Assembly: GCA_023390115.1 (NCBI GenBank)
Contig: JAEWDM010000021.1
Coordinates: forward strand, 1-64,000
Reading direction: 5' to 3'
From: Bacillota bacterium
GTDB lineage: Bacteria; Bacillota; Clostridia; Acetivibrionales; DSM-27016
DNA: 64,000 nt
Part shown: positions 17,236 through 25,328 of the stretch, one piece after another
Numbering within the stretch: the first letter of the stretch is position 1
How the letters are laid out: each line of letters begins with the position of its first letter
Program-made: the position numbers and the translations under genes
The notes under the pieces: generated by a model
The model's database searches: none
Seen by the model: only the letters and a program-made list of their open reading frames with translations
What the model was told of the DNA's origin: nothing

Positions 17236-18432
17236 ATGAATAATCAAAAACGTTTCAGTTTTATTATACCTACATATCAAAGTAAAAAGCTCATAAAAAA
17301 TACCCTCCAAACATTAAACTTTCAAAGGGGGTATACCGGAGAAGACTACGAGGCAGTAGTTATTGATGACGGCTCCGATGACGGGACACGAGAATACATT
17401 AAAGGCATAAATAGGAATTATGAGCTCAAGTATATATACCTTGACAGGAGCAGCGAATCTTCAAGGTCAAGGGCCAGGAATGCAGGTATAAAGGCCGCAT
17501 GCGGTGAAATTATTATTTTTATAGATGGGGACATGCTTGTAAAGGAAAATTATCTCCAGGAGACGGACAGATGCTTTAAAGTCAGAGAGGATATTGTTGT
17601 TATAGGGAACAGAGTAATGCTGGACAAGGAAGTGCCGCATGAAGAGGTGTCAAAAGACAGGTACTATGAAGGCCCTGAATTTAAGATTAATACATTTAAA
17701 AAACTGGAGATGCGGCACATAGTTTACAGTGAATTATCCTATAACTCTTCCTGCCACATTTATCCGTGGCTTCAGGCATTTAGCTGTAATATGGCGATTC
17801 CAAAGAGACTTATGGAAGAGTACGGGTACTTTGACGAGCAATTTAAGGGTTGGGGACTGGAGGATGTTGAGCTTGGATATCGCCTTTATAAAAATGGAGC
17901 AAAAATTATTATAAACAATAGAACCGAGGCGTTTCACCAGTACCACTGGAATATGGACAGAGCAAAAAACAATGACGGCAAAAATAATGATATTGAACGC
18001 AACACATTATATTTTATAGAAAAGCATCCAGAAGCTTTAAATGTTTCCAAGCCTGTTGCTTTAAAGCTGTTTAAGGGCATTGCTCTTTTCAGGCTTAATG
18101 CGGTGAGCGGTATTAGGAAAAGGGTTAGGATAGACTACCGCGAGAAGGGCAGCCTAAAAGAAATAAAACTTCAGATTTTGAGTCTGTGTAAAAATAAGCA
18201 CATGAATATAGTAATAAATGATTTTGTAGAGGATGATAATCTTGATTTATGGATACAGCTTTTAGGTGAGCAAAAATCTATACCCAGATATTTTCCTGCG
18301 TCTAAGAAACGGGAGCTTAGAAGTACAATGAATGCTATAGTATCTCTGAATATTATTTTGGGTTTTATTATTTTGAATTTAAAAAAGGCTGGACTTTACC
18401 TTTATTTTAGGGCAGTTAAACAGCTTTATTAA
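17236..18432 (+). CDS. Family 2 glycosyltransferase, paralogue 3
   Basis: The ATG at 17236 follows GGGAGG and gives the same N-terminus as the paralogues (MNNQKRFSFIIPTYQ); an upstream in-frame ATG at 17173 has no ribosome binding site. Motifs are VVIDDGSDDGTREYI, FIDGDM and FKGWGLEDVELGYR. Where the other two have HQCHS after the acceptor domain, this one has HQYHW, so acceptor use may differ. Near-identical DNA with paralogue 2 (16229-16350 against 17505-17630) shows a recent tandem duplication. A final hydrophobic segment (LNIILGFIILNL) could attach the protein to the membrane. Confidence 0.88.
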   Translation: MNNQKRFSFIIPTYQSKKLIKNTLQTLNFQRGYTGEDYEAVVIDDGSDDGTREYIKGINRNYELKYIYLDRSSESSRSRARNAGIKAACGEIIIFIDGDMLVKENYLQETDRCFKVREDIVVIGNRVMLDKEVPHEEVSKDRYYEGPEFKINTFKKLEMRHIVYSELSYNSSCHIYPWLQAFSCNMAIPKRLMEEYGYFDEQFKGWGLEDVELGYRLYKNGAKIIINNRTEAFHQYHWNMDRAKNNDGKNNDIERNTLYFIEKHPEALNVSKPVALKLFKGIALFRLNAVSGIRKRVRIDYREKGSLKEIKLQILSLCKNKHMNIVINDFVEDDNLDLWIQLLGEQKSIPRYFPASKKRELRSTMNAIVSLNIILGFIILNLKKAGLYLYFRAVKQLY

Positions 18433-18586
18433 CGTATTTCTGATATGGAGTATAAAATGGCCGGGGACCTGTAAATATATTGAATTTACTTAATGCTTAA
18501 TAAATATTATAATATTTATGCGGCAGAATAGAGGGCTATTCTGTTGAAAGCAGAGGATAATACTAATACATATCGGAGGAATGATA

Positions 18587-19753
18587 ATGTCTACAACTGA
18601 TTGTAGTGAACAAATGCTTATTTCGCCTGTGGGTCCGCTGGGGATTATATCAATGAAGAGCAGTCACGAGCTGGGCAATATGGTAAACAGGCACATTGTG
18701 GAGAAAAGGAATGAAATGTCGGAATTGGAGCGCAATAAGCATTTAAGTGCTCACTATAAAAGGGATTCGTACCTTATATCGGCAGATTGCCTGAGATTTA
18801 AGTCGGGAGAAGGCAAGGCGGTTATAAATGAGTCTATAAGGGGCTACGATTTGTATATAATAAGTGATATAGGAAATTATAGCTGTAAATTCAACATGTT
18901 CGGTATGGAGTGCCCAATGAGCCCCGATGACCATTTTCAGGATATTAAGAGGGTTATCTCGGCGGTAGGGGGAAAGGCAAAAAGAATAAATCTTGTAATG
19001 CCTCTCCTGTATCAAGGCCGGCAGCATAAAAGAGTTTCAAGGGAATCACTTGACTGTGCCATTGCACTTCAGGAGCTGGAGCAGCTTGGGGTTGAAAATA
19101 TTCTTACCTTTGATGCGCATGACCCCAAGGTTCAGAATGCAATACCCATAAAGGGCTTTGAAAATATTCTCCCCACCTATCAGATAATTAAGACCCTTTT
19201 AAAATCCGAAACCGACCTTAAGGTAGACAGGGATAATATGATGGTTATAAGTCCCGATGAGGGAGGGATAAACAGGAATATATATTATGCCAATATAATG
19301 GGCTTGAATCTGGGTATGTTTTACAAGCGCAGGGATCTCACAAGGATTGTTAATGGAAAGAACCCCATAGTAAAGCATGAATTTTTGGGGGAATCGGTTG
19401 AGGGCAGGGATGTGCTCATAGTGGACGACCTTATATCGTCGGGAGATTCTGTGCTTGACGTGGCAAGGGAGCTTAAGCAGAGAAAGGCGAGAAGGATATA
19501 TGTAGCTGTGACCTTTGCGCTGTTCACCGAGGGGATAGACATGTTTAACGATTATTACGATAAAGGCATTATTACAAAAATATTCTCTACAAACCTGACA
19601 TACAGGAGGGAGGAGCTTCTTAAGGCGCCATGGTATTGCGATGTTGACGTATCTAAATTTATAGCCTTGCTTATAGACACATTAAACCACGATCAATCCT
19701 TAAGCTCGCTGCTTGATCCCTCTACAAGGATCAGGAGCATTTTGAAGAAATAA
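18587..19753 (+). CDS. Ribose-phosphate pyrophosphokinase homologue, long form
   Basis: The protein should make PRPP from ribose 5-phosphate and ATP. The PRPP-binding loop is VLIVDDLISSGDSVLD, and the catalytic-region counterparts are LVMPLLYQGRQHKR and ILTFDAHDPKVQNAIP. It has 388 residues against about 315 for classical Prs; the additions lie near the N-terminus (about 40-100) and in the middle. The DLHAGQIQGFF motif of classical Prs is replaced by DAHDPKVQNAI. Such long forms occur in Clostridia, often beside a normal prs. The ATG at 18587 is six bases after GGAGGA; an ATG at 18581 is too close. It lies just before the cobalamin operon but is not obviously part of it. Confidence 0.82.
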   Translation: MSTTDCSEQMLISPVGPLGIISMKSSHELGNMVNRHIVEKRNEMSELERNKHLSAHYKRDSYLISADCLRFKSGEGKAVINESIRGYDLYIISDIGNYSCKFNMFGMECPMSPDDHFQDIKRVISAVGGKAKRINLVMPLLYQGRQHKRVSRESLDCAIALQELEQLGVENILTFDAHDPKVQNAIPIKGFENILPTYQIIKTLLKSETDLKVDRDNMMVISPDEGGINRNIYYANIMGLNLGMFYKRRDLTRIVNGKNPIVKHEFLGESVEGRDVLIVDDLISSGDSVLDVARELKQRKARRIYVAVTFALFTEGIDMFNDYYDKGIITKIFSTNLTYRREELLKAPWYCDVDVSKFIALLIDTLNHDQSLSSLLDPSTRIRSILKK

Positions 19754-19837
19754 AGTCTGTTTCAGAGCAATGCTTTACAAGTATTGCTTTTATAGTTATT
19801 ATATTGCTATGTACAGTTTGCTGTAAAAACTGAATAA

Positions 19838-20037
19838 CGATTATACAGGTTTTTGCTCACGGGTATCTTAAGTGGGTAAAATAAAAGGGAAGAGGGTGAA
19901 AATCCTTCACGGTCCCGCCGCTGTAAAGGGGAAGTCCTTAAGCTTAAACCCGCTGTGCGTTGAATTTTCTTGTTAATGCATGGGAAGGGGCTTTTAGGGC
20001 AATGACGCCTCTAAGTCAGAATACCTGCCTGTATGAT
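19838..20037 (+). ncRNA. Cobalamin (AdoCbl) riboswitch
   Basis: The element has the characteristic blocks in order: a closing stem ATTATACAGG paired with CCTGTATGAT, GGGAAGAGGGTGAAAATCC, the GGTCCCGCCGCTGT stretch (B12 box variant), GGGGAAGTCC, and finally AAGTCAGAATACCTGCC. Binding of adenosylcobalamin should favour the strong terminator that follows at 20104. It sits directly before 22 cobalamin and tetrapyrrole genes, so it is the feedback control of the locus. Confidence 0.95.
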
Positions 20038-20103
20038 GCACCGTTAACTCTACGAGCGATGGAGGGTGTTTTAAGTATTTAATAAATGGCTGTATGTTTT
20101 GCT

Positions 20104-20141
20104 TAAGACCTTTTGGCACTCTCTGTGTTAAGGGGTCTTTT
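20104..20141 (+). terminator. Riboswitch expression-platform terminator
   Basis: AAGACCTTTTGGCAC at 20104-20118 pairs along all 15 positions (with G-U pairs) with GTGTTAAGGGGTCTT at 20124-20138, around the loop TCTCT, followed by Ts. It lies 66 bp after the riboswitch and before the first gene, and is therefore the likely off-switch of the cobalamin operon. Confidence 0.85.
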
Positions 20142-20150
20142 TAATACAGC

Positions 20151-20172
20151 GGAACGCCGCAAGGGGCGTTCC
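20151..20172. repeat. Short GC hairpin in the cob leader
   Basis: GGAACGCC at 20151 and GGCGTTCC ending at 20172 form an 8-bp stem with a short loop (GCAAGG), between the terminator and the ribosome binding site of the first gene. It may be a small repeat element or a translation-affecting hairpin; it has no T run. Confidence 0.5.
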
Positions 20173-20199
20173 CTACCATATGATCGGGGAGGGCTTTAA

Positions 20200-20730
20200 T
20201 TGGACATGGGGCTTGTGCATATATATACAGGCGACGGAAAGGGTAAAACTACGGCGGCGGCCGGACTTGGGGTAAGAGCATACGGAAGGGGACTCAGGGT
20301 GCTTATGGTCCAGTTCCTGAAAAGCCGTGAGACGGGAGAGGTCTTAGCCCTTAAAAATTTCAGTCCTCGCTTTAAGCTTGCAAGGTCAAAGGGATGTGAG
20401 AAGTTCACATGGGATATGGACCAGGCCGAAAGGCAGGAATTAAAAAGGACAGTCACGGAGCTGTTTGAATATGCCGCGGAAGAGGCTGCAAGCGGCAGGT
20501 GGGACATGATAATACTGGATGAAATTATGGCCTGCATATCAATAGATGCAATTTGCATATCACAGATTTCAGAGCTGATAGCAAACAAGGCTGCGGGGCT
20601 TGAGCTGGTAATGACGGGAAGGGATGCGCCTGCGGAGCTTATCACCCTGGCCGACTATGTATCTGAAATCAGTGCTGTAAAGCACCCTTTTAAAAAGGGT
20701 ATTCCTGCAAGGACTGGTATTGAAAATTGA
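20200..20730 (+). CDS. cobO: Corrinoid adenosyltransferase (CobA/CobO type)
   Basis: The enzyme transfers the adenosyl group of ATP to cob(I)yrinate diamide or cobinamide to form the Co-C bond. The P-loop GDGKGKTTAAAGLG and the Walker B-like MIILDEI, with the FLKSRETGE segment, identify the CobA/CobO/BtuR family. At 176 residues it has normal length. The TTG at 20200 lies six bases after GGAGGG and is preferred; an ATG at 20206 is also possible. It is the first gene behind the riboswitch. Confidence 0.93.
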   Translation: MDMGLVHIYTGDGKGKTTAAAGLGVRAYGRGLRVLMVQFLKSRETGEVLALKNFSPRFKLARSKGCEKFTWDMDQAERQELKRTVTELFEYAAEEAASGRWDMIILDEIMACISIDAICISQISELIANKAAGLELVMTGRDAPAELITLADYVSEISAVKHPFKKGIPARTGIEN

Positions 20731-20751
20731 AAGGTAAACAGGGTATATAAA

Positions 20752-21378
20752 ATGCTGGAAGGTATAGAAAGAGTAAGCCCGTCGGACATTGAAAGAAGAA
20801 GCTTTGAGATTATTTCCCAAATGCTTGGAGACAGAAGCTTTCCGCCCATGCATGACAATATAATCAAGAGGGTAATACACACAACCGCCGATTTTGAGTT
20901 TGCCGATATATTAAGCATAAGCGCCGGGGCTGCCGAAAGCGGTATGGATGCTCTGAAAGCGGGAAGCAATGTGGTTGCCGATACCAGGATGGTGTGGTCG
21001 GGAATAAATAAAAGGGTACTGGGCAGTTACGGGGGAGAGGCGGTATGCTACATGGACGATGCGTCCATAGCCTCAGACGCGGCGGACAGAAATGTCACAA
21101 GGGCCTCCCTGTGCATGGACAGAGCGGCAGAGGACGGTAAGAACGGAGTATATGCAATAGGGAATGCGCCTACGGCCCTTATAAGGCTTTGTGAGCTTAT
21201 TCTTGAGGGCAGGGCAAAGCCCCTTCTTGTTGTCGGTGTGCCCGTGGGCTTTGTAAATGTGGTTGAATCAAAGCGGTTTCTTAAAAAAGCAGGAGTGCCG
21301 TATATAATATCGGAGGGCCGAAAGGGAGGAAGCAATGTGGCGGCGGCAATTGTCAATGCCATTTTGTATATGTGCTGA
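20752..21378 (+). CDS. cbiC: Cobalt-precorrin-8 methylmutase
   Basis: CbiC moves the methyl group from C11 to C12 to give cobyrinate. The catalytic histidine is H43 in VIHTTADFEF, and GYGG-type ligand loops appear as VWSGINKR and YAIGNAPTAL. At 208 residues it has the usual length. The C-terminus GVPVGFVNVVESK is typical. It starts 21 bp after cobO, and 65 bp with a hairpin separate it from cbiD. Confidence 0.95.
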   Translation: MLEGIERVSPSDIERRSFEIISQMLGDRSFPPMHDNIIKRVIHTTADFEFADILSISAGAAESGMDALKAGSNVVADTRMVWSGINKRVLGSYGGEAVCYMDDASIASDAADRNVTRASLCMDRAAEDGKNGVYAIGNAPTALIRLCELILEGRAKPLLVVGVPVGFVNVVESKRFLKKAGVPYIISEGRKGGSNVAAAIVNAILYMC

Positions 21379-21396
21379 ACAGGACTTACCCTCCGG

Positions 21397-21422
21397 CCCC
21401 CTCTCTTCCTGAAAAGAGGGGG
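21397..21422. repeat. C-rich/G-rich hairpin repeat, copy 1
   Basis: CCCCCTCT at 21397 and AGAGGGGG ending at 21422 form a GC-rich hairpin between cbiC and cbiD. A second copy with the same core lies before cbiA at 35078-35102. It has no T run, so it may stabilise or separate parts of the long mRNA rather than terminate it. Confidence 0.6.
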
Positions 21423-21443
21423 AGAAAGGCGAGGAATTGTTTT

Positions 21444-22574
21444 ATGGACGATTATGTGCTTGTAAACGGAAAAAAGTTAAGAAAGGGATATACCACCGGG
21501 TCATGCGCGGCGGCGGCCTCTAAAGCGGCGGTTATGATGCTTGTGTCGGGCTTTGTGCCACAAAGCGTGCGTATACGGATTCCTTCCGGAGAGGTACTGG
21601 AGCTTGCTGTGGGGGACGCGGCCTTAAGGGAAGGTGAGGCGGTATGCTCGGTTGTAAAGGACGGGGGCGACGACCCCGATATTACTACCGGGCTTAAAAT
21701 ATTTGCAAGGGCAAGGCTTACCGGTGAAGGCGGTATTAATATAAAGGCGGGTGAGGGAATAGGCAGGGTAACTCTTCCGGGGCTTAAGGCAGAGGTGGGA
21801 GGCCCCGCCATCAACCCCGTTCCAATGCAGATGATCGTGAGTGAGGTAAGGGAGGCCGCGGGTGAAGGCCGGGGAGCGGAAATAGTTTTAAGCGTGCCCG
21901 GAGGCGAGGAAATTGCCAAAAGGACTTATAACCCGAGGCTGGGTATAGTAGGAGGAATATCCATACTCGGCACTACAGGCATAGTTGTGCCTGTGTCGGA
22001 AGATGCTTGGAGGGATGCGCTTGCCGCCGAGCTTAATGTTCTCGTGGCAAGGGGAATAAAAAATCCTGTATACGCCTTTGGGAATTACGGAGAGCGCTTT
22101 GGGGTTGACAAGCTGGGCCTCAAAGCAGACAATATTATTAAAATAGGAAATTTTGTGGGTTTCATGCTTGACAGGGCGTTAGAGTGCAATGTCGAGAATG
22201 TTGTTATAATTGGACATATAGGAAAGCTTGTGAAGGTTTCGGCGGGAATATTTAATACCCATAGCAGGACCGCCGATGCCAGAATGGAAATTATGGCGGG
22301 GTATGCGGCGCTGGAGGGTGCTTCCTGCGATATTGTTTCACAGATATATGGCTGCAGGACAACAGAGGCAGCCACGGCAATTATATCCTCCGAGGGCTTG
22401 AACGGTGTGTTCCGGAGAATTGTGTCAAGTGCTTCCGAGCGGTGCATGCAGTATACCTTTAATAAAATCAGTATAGGAACAGTTTTATTTGATGGGCGCG
22501 GAACGCTGATTGAAATGGATTCAAATGCAAGAGACATGCTGAATAAATTGGAGAGAGACTATGAGGGACGCTGA
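21444..22574 (+). CDS. cbiD: Cobalt-precorrin-5B (C1)-methyltransferase
   Basis: CbiD methylates C1 during ring contraction in the anaerobic pathway; it is unrelated to the other methylases of the pathway. The family start motif KLRKGYTTGSCAAAASKAA lies at residues 9-27, and the glycine-rich VGGISILGTTGIVVPVSEDA is present. The ATG at 21444 is chosen: it follows GAGG and matches family starts, whereas the longer frame from 21372 would run through the hairpin repeat. The end overlaps cbiET by 14 bp. Confidence 0.95.
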   Translation: MDDYVLVNGKKLRKGYTTGSCAAAASKAAVMMLVSGFVPQSVRIRIPSGEVLELAVGDAALREGEAVCSVVKDGGDDPDITTGLKIFARARLTGEGGINIKAGEGIGRVTLPGLKAEVGGPAINPVPMQMIVSEVREAAGEGRGAEIVLSVPGGEEIAKRTYNPRLGIVGGISILGTTGIVVPVSEDAWRDALAAELNVLVARGIKNPVYAFGNYGERFGVDKLGLKADNIIKIGNFVGFMLDRALECNVENVVIIGHIGKLVKVSAGIFNTHSRTADARMEIMAGYAALEGASCDIVSQIYGCRTTEAATAIISSEGLNGVFRRIVSSASERCMQYTFNKISIGTVLFDGRGTLIEMDSNARDMLNKLERDYEGR

Positions 22575-23928
22575 TAAAATTTATATAGCGGGAATAGGGC
22601 CGGGAGGTGAGGATTATATTCTTCCGGCCGCCATGCGGGCTATAAGCGACAGTGATGTGCTGATAGGAGGAGAAAGAAGCCTTGAGGGCTTCAGACAGCT
22701 TGGAAAGGAAGAAGTTGCAATAGGGGGCGATCTGGACGCTGTATGCCGGTATATATTTCACAACAGGGGAAAGAAGAGGATAACTGTTCTGGCATCTGGA
22801 GATCCCGGTATATTCAGCATTGCAAAATTTCTTAAGGGAAGGCTTGGAGGCGGGTGCATAGAGGTTATACCGGGAATCAGCTCGCTTCAATATCTTTGTG
22901 CAAGGCTGGGTATTGAATGGAACGATGTATATATGCTAAGCGTGCATGGGAGAGCTGCGGACGGGCTAATTGACGCGGTAAGGAACAACCCTAAGGTCAT
23001 ACTTTTTACAGGAGGAAGCTCCACGCCGGATAGCATATGCAGAAGACTTGCCGGGAACGGCCTGGTAAGCTGCAGGATTGCAGTTGGCGAAAACCTCAGT
23101 TATTCCAATGAGAGGATAACTGAGGGTGCACCTGAGGATATGCTTGACATGAGCTTTGAGCCTCTTTCCATAATGTATATTGAAAGCGGAGGAGAAGGGG
23201 GCGGGAGAACGGAGCCGGGGCAAACGGAATGCAAGGAGGATAGCTTTGCGGCAGGCGGGTGGAATTATGCTACGTACGGAATACCGGACGGCATGCTTAA
23301 AAGGGGAGAGACGCCAATGACAAAGGAAGAGGTTCGCTGCATTGCATTATCCAAGCTTCGCATAAGAGAAACGGATACGGTATATGATATAGGAGCGGGG
23401 ACAGGCTCGGTATCGGTTGAATGTGGCCTTATATGTAAAAGCGGAAGGGTATATTCTATAGAAAAGGATGCCTCTGCGCTGCAGCTTATTAAAGATAATG
23501 CGCTCCGGTTCGGACTGAGGAATATTCATGTGGTCCATGGAGAGGCTCCGGAAGCGCTGAAGGCCTTGCCACCTCCCGACAGGGTATTTATAGGAGGCAC
23601 GTCGGGGAAATTGGAGGAAATACTGCAAGCGCTTTCGGACATTAAAAGGAGTATAAGGGTGGTAGTGAGCGCCGTAACAATAGAATCGGTTTATGAGGCG
23701 GTAAAGGGCTTTGAGAAAAGAGGCTTTATTGATATTGGCATAGCCTGTGTTTCTGTTTCAAGGGGCGGGACAGCCGGGGATAAGCATATTATGCGGGCTT
23801 TGAACCCTGTGCATATTATTTCGGCCCAAAAGCCACAAAATAAAGGGTGTGTTAAGGAGGTAAGCTATGAAGGGCAAGCTGTACGGAGTGGGGGTGGGCC
23901 CGGGAGATCCCGAGTTCATTACAATTAA
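22561..23928 (+). CDS. cbiET: CbiE-CbiT fusion: C5 and C15 methyltransferase/decarboxylase
   Basis: The N-terminal part (about 1-215) is a CbiE methylase with IAGIGPGGEDYI and VLASGDPGIFSIA, which methylates C5. The C-terminal part (about 240-410) is CbiT with VYDIGAGTGSVSVECGL, which methylates C15 and decarboxylates the C12 acetate. Fusion of both is known from aerobic CobL and from several anaerobes. A charged linker (about 215-240) joins the halves. The last 20 residues are encoded inside the start of cbiL, giving an unusually long 62-bp overlap. Confidence 0.94.
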   Translation: MRDADKIYIAGIGPGGEDYILPAAMRAISDSDVLIGGERSLEGFRQLGKEEVAIGGDLDAVCRYIFHNRGKKRITVLASGDPGIFSIAKFLKGRLGGGCIEVIPGISSLQYLCARLGIEWNDVYMLSVHGRAADGLIDAVRNNPKVILFTGGSSTPDSICRRLAGNGLVSCRIAVGENLSYSNERITEGAPEDMLDMSFEPLSIMYIESGGEGGGRTEPGQTECKEDSFAAGGWNYATYGIPDGMLKRGETPMTKEEVRCIALSKLRIRETDTVYDIGAGTGSVSVECGLICKSGRVYSIEKDASALQLIKDNALRFGLRNIHVVHGEAPEALKALPPPDRVFIGGTSGKLEEILQALSDIKRSIRVVVSAVTIESVYEAVKGFEKRGFIDIGIACVSVSRGGTAGDKHIMRALNPVHIISAQKPQNKGCVKEVSYEGQAVRSGGGPGRSRVHYN

Positions 23929-24574
23929 GGCAAAGAGAATTCTTGAGGCTGTGCAATATATAGCAGTGCCAAAGACATCGGCGGATAAGGACAGTCTGGC
24001 GCTGTCAATAGCCCGTAGAGTGATAGGAGATGAAAAGCCTGTAATAGAGCTTGTTTTCCCTATGAGCTGCAACGAGAAGCTTTTGGAGGGAAGCTGGGAG
24101 GATGCGTCGGCGCAGCTCGGGCACAGGCTGGATCAGGGCATGGACATAGCCTTTATTACCCTCGGCGATCCAACTGTTTACAGCACATATATGTATATAC
24201 ATAAAAATTTATCCCGGCAGGGCTATGATACCCGGATAATACCGGGAATTACTTCGTTTTGTGCCTCGGCGGCCAGAGCGGGCGTAAGCCTGGGTGAAGG
24301 CTCCGAAAGCATTGCCGTTATACCCGGGGCTTTTGAGGATGGAGAGCTTCGGCATATATTAAGGAGCTTTGATAATATTATAATAATGAAGGCGGCAAAA
24401 AGCCTTGATAAAATAAAGAGCTGCCTGACAGCCGCCGGGATGGCAGACGGAGCTGTTGTCGTGAGCAGGTGCGGCTTTGACGATGAGCTTGTGACATTTG
24501 ACATTGACACTGCTCGTCAAAGTGATTTGAGCTATTTTACTACTATGATAATTAAAAAGGGCGGGGTAAGATAA
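23867..24574 (+). CDS. cbiL: Cobalt-precorrin-2 (C20)-methyltransferase
   Basis: CbiL adds the C20 methyl group to cobalt-sirohydrochlorin. The start GKLYGVGVGPGDPEFITIKA and AFITLGDPTVYSTYMYI are the SAM-binding signatures, and IIPGITSFCASAARAG follows. At 235 residues it is normal. The ATG follows AAGGAGG inside the cbiET tail. Confidence 0.95.
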   Translation: MKGKLYGVGVGPGDPEFITIKAKRILEAVQYIAVPKTSADKDSLALSIARRVIGDEKPVIELVFPMSCNEKLLEGSWEDASAQLGHRLDQGMDIAFITLGDPTVYSTYMYIHKNLSRQGYDTRIIPGITSFCASAARAGVSLGEGSESIAVIPGAFEDGELRHILRSFDNIIIMKAAKSLDKIKSCLTAAGMADGAVVVSRCGFDDELVTFDIDTARQSDLSYFTTMIIKKGGVR

Positions 24575-24575
24575 T

Positions 24576-25328
24576 ATGATTTACTTTATAGGCGCAGGCC
24601 CGGGAGACCCCGAGCTGATAACCGTCAAGGGGAAAAAAATACTGTCCCAGGCTGATATTGCCATATATGCGGGCTCGCTGGTAAACATAGAGGTTCTGGA
24701 ATTCGCTAAAAGGAACTGTGTTGTTTACAACAGCGCGTATATGACACTGGAGGAAGTGATAGGGATCATGTCGGAGGGGCATCAAAACGGAGAGACCGTC
24801 GTAAGATTGCATACTGGAGACCCATCCGTTTACGGTGCGCTGCGTGAGCAGATGCGCGAGCTGGACAAAAGGGGAATAGAATACGAGGTTATACCGGGAG
24901 TAAGCTCATTCCTCGCTGCAGCGGCGGCATTAAAAAAGGAGTATACCCTTCCCGGAGTGACACAGACCGTCATACTTACCCGTATGGAGGGGCGGACGGG
25001 TGTTCCTGCTTCGGAGGACATAGCTTCTCTGGCTGTGCATAACGCAACCATGGTAATATTTTTAAGCACAGGCATGATTGATGAGCTGATAGAGAGACTG
25101 AAGCAGGGGTATGAAGATGATACCCCTGCTGCTGTTATTTACAAGGCATCGTGGCCGGACCAGAAAATTGTTATGGGAACCGTTAAGGATATTGCAGATA
25201 AGGCTAAAAGGGAAGGAATAAAGAAAACGGCGCTTTTGGCTGTGGGGAATTTTCTCGGTGATGAGTATGAGCTGTCCAGGCTTTATGACAGCGGCTTTAC
25301 CCATGAATACAGGAGGGGAACCGAATGA
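24576..25328 (+). CDS. cbiF: Cobalt-precorrin-4 (C11)-methyltransferase
   Basis: The 250-residue methylase shows IYFIGAGPGDPELITVKG, YAGSLVN and VRLHTGDPSVYGALREQM, the specific CbiF/CobM pattern, followed by YEVIPGVSSFLAAAAAL. It methylates C11 of the contracted macrocycle. One base separates it from cbiL, and the stop overlaps the cbiG start as ATGA. Confidence 0.95.
   Translation: MIYFIGAGPGDPELITVKGKKILSQADIAIYAGSLVNIEVLEFAKRNCVVYNSAYMTLEEVIGIMSEGHQNGETVVRLHTGDPSVYGALREQMRELDKRGIEYEVIPGVSSFLAAAAALKKEYTLPGVTQTVILTRMEGRTGVPASEDIASLAVHNATMVIFLSTGMIDELIERLKQGYEDDTPAAVIYKASWPDQKIVMGTVKDIADKAKREGIKKTALLAVGNFLGDEYELSRLYDSGFTHEYRRGTE

Noticed and set aside
13905..18432. Repeated sequence taken as a CRISPR or tandem repeat array
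   Set aside because: The similarity is explained by three paralogous glycosyltransferase genes; there are no short regular repeats with spacers.
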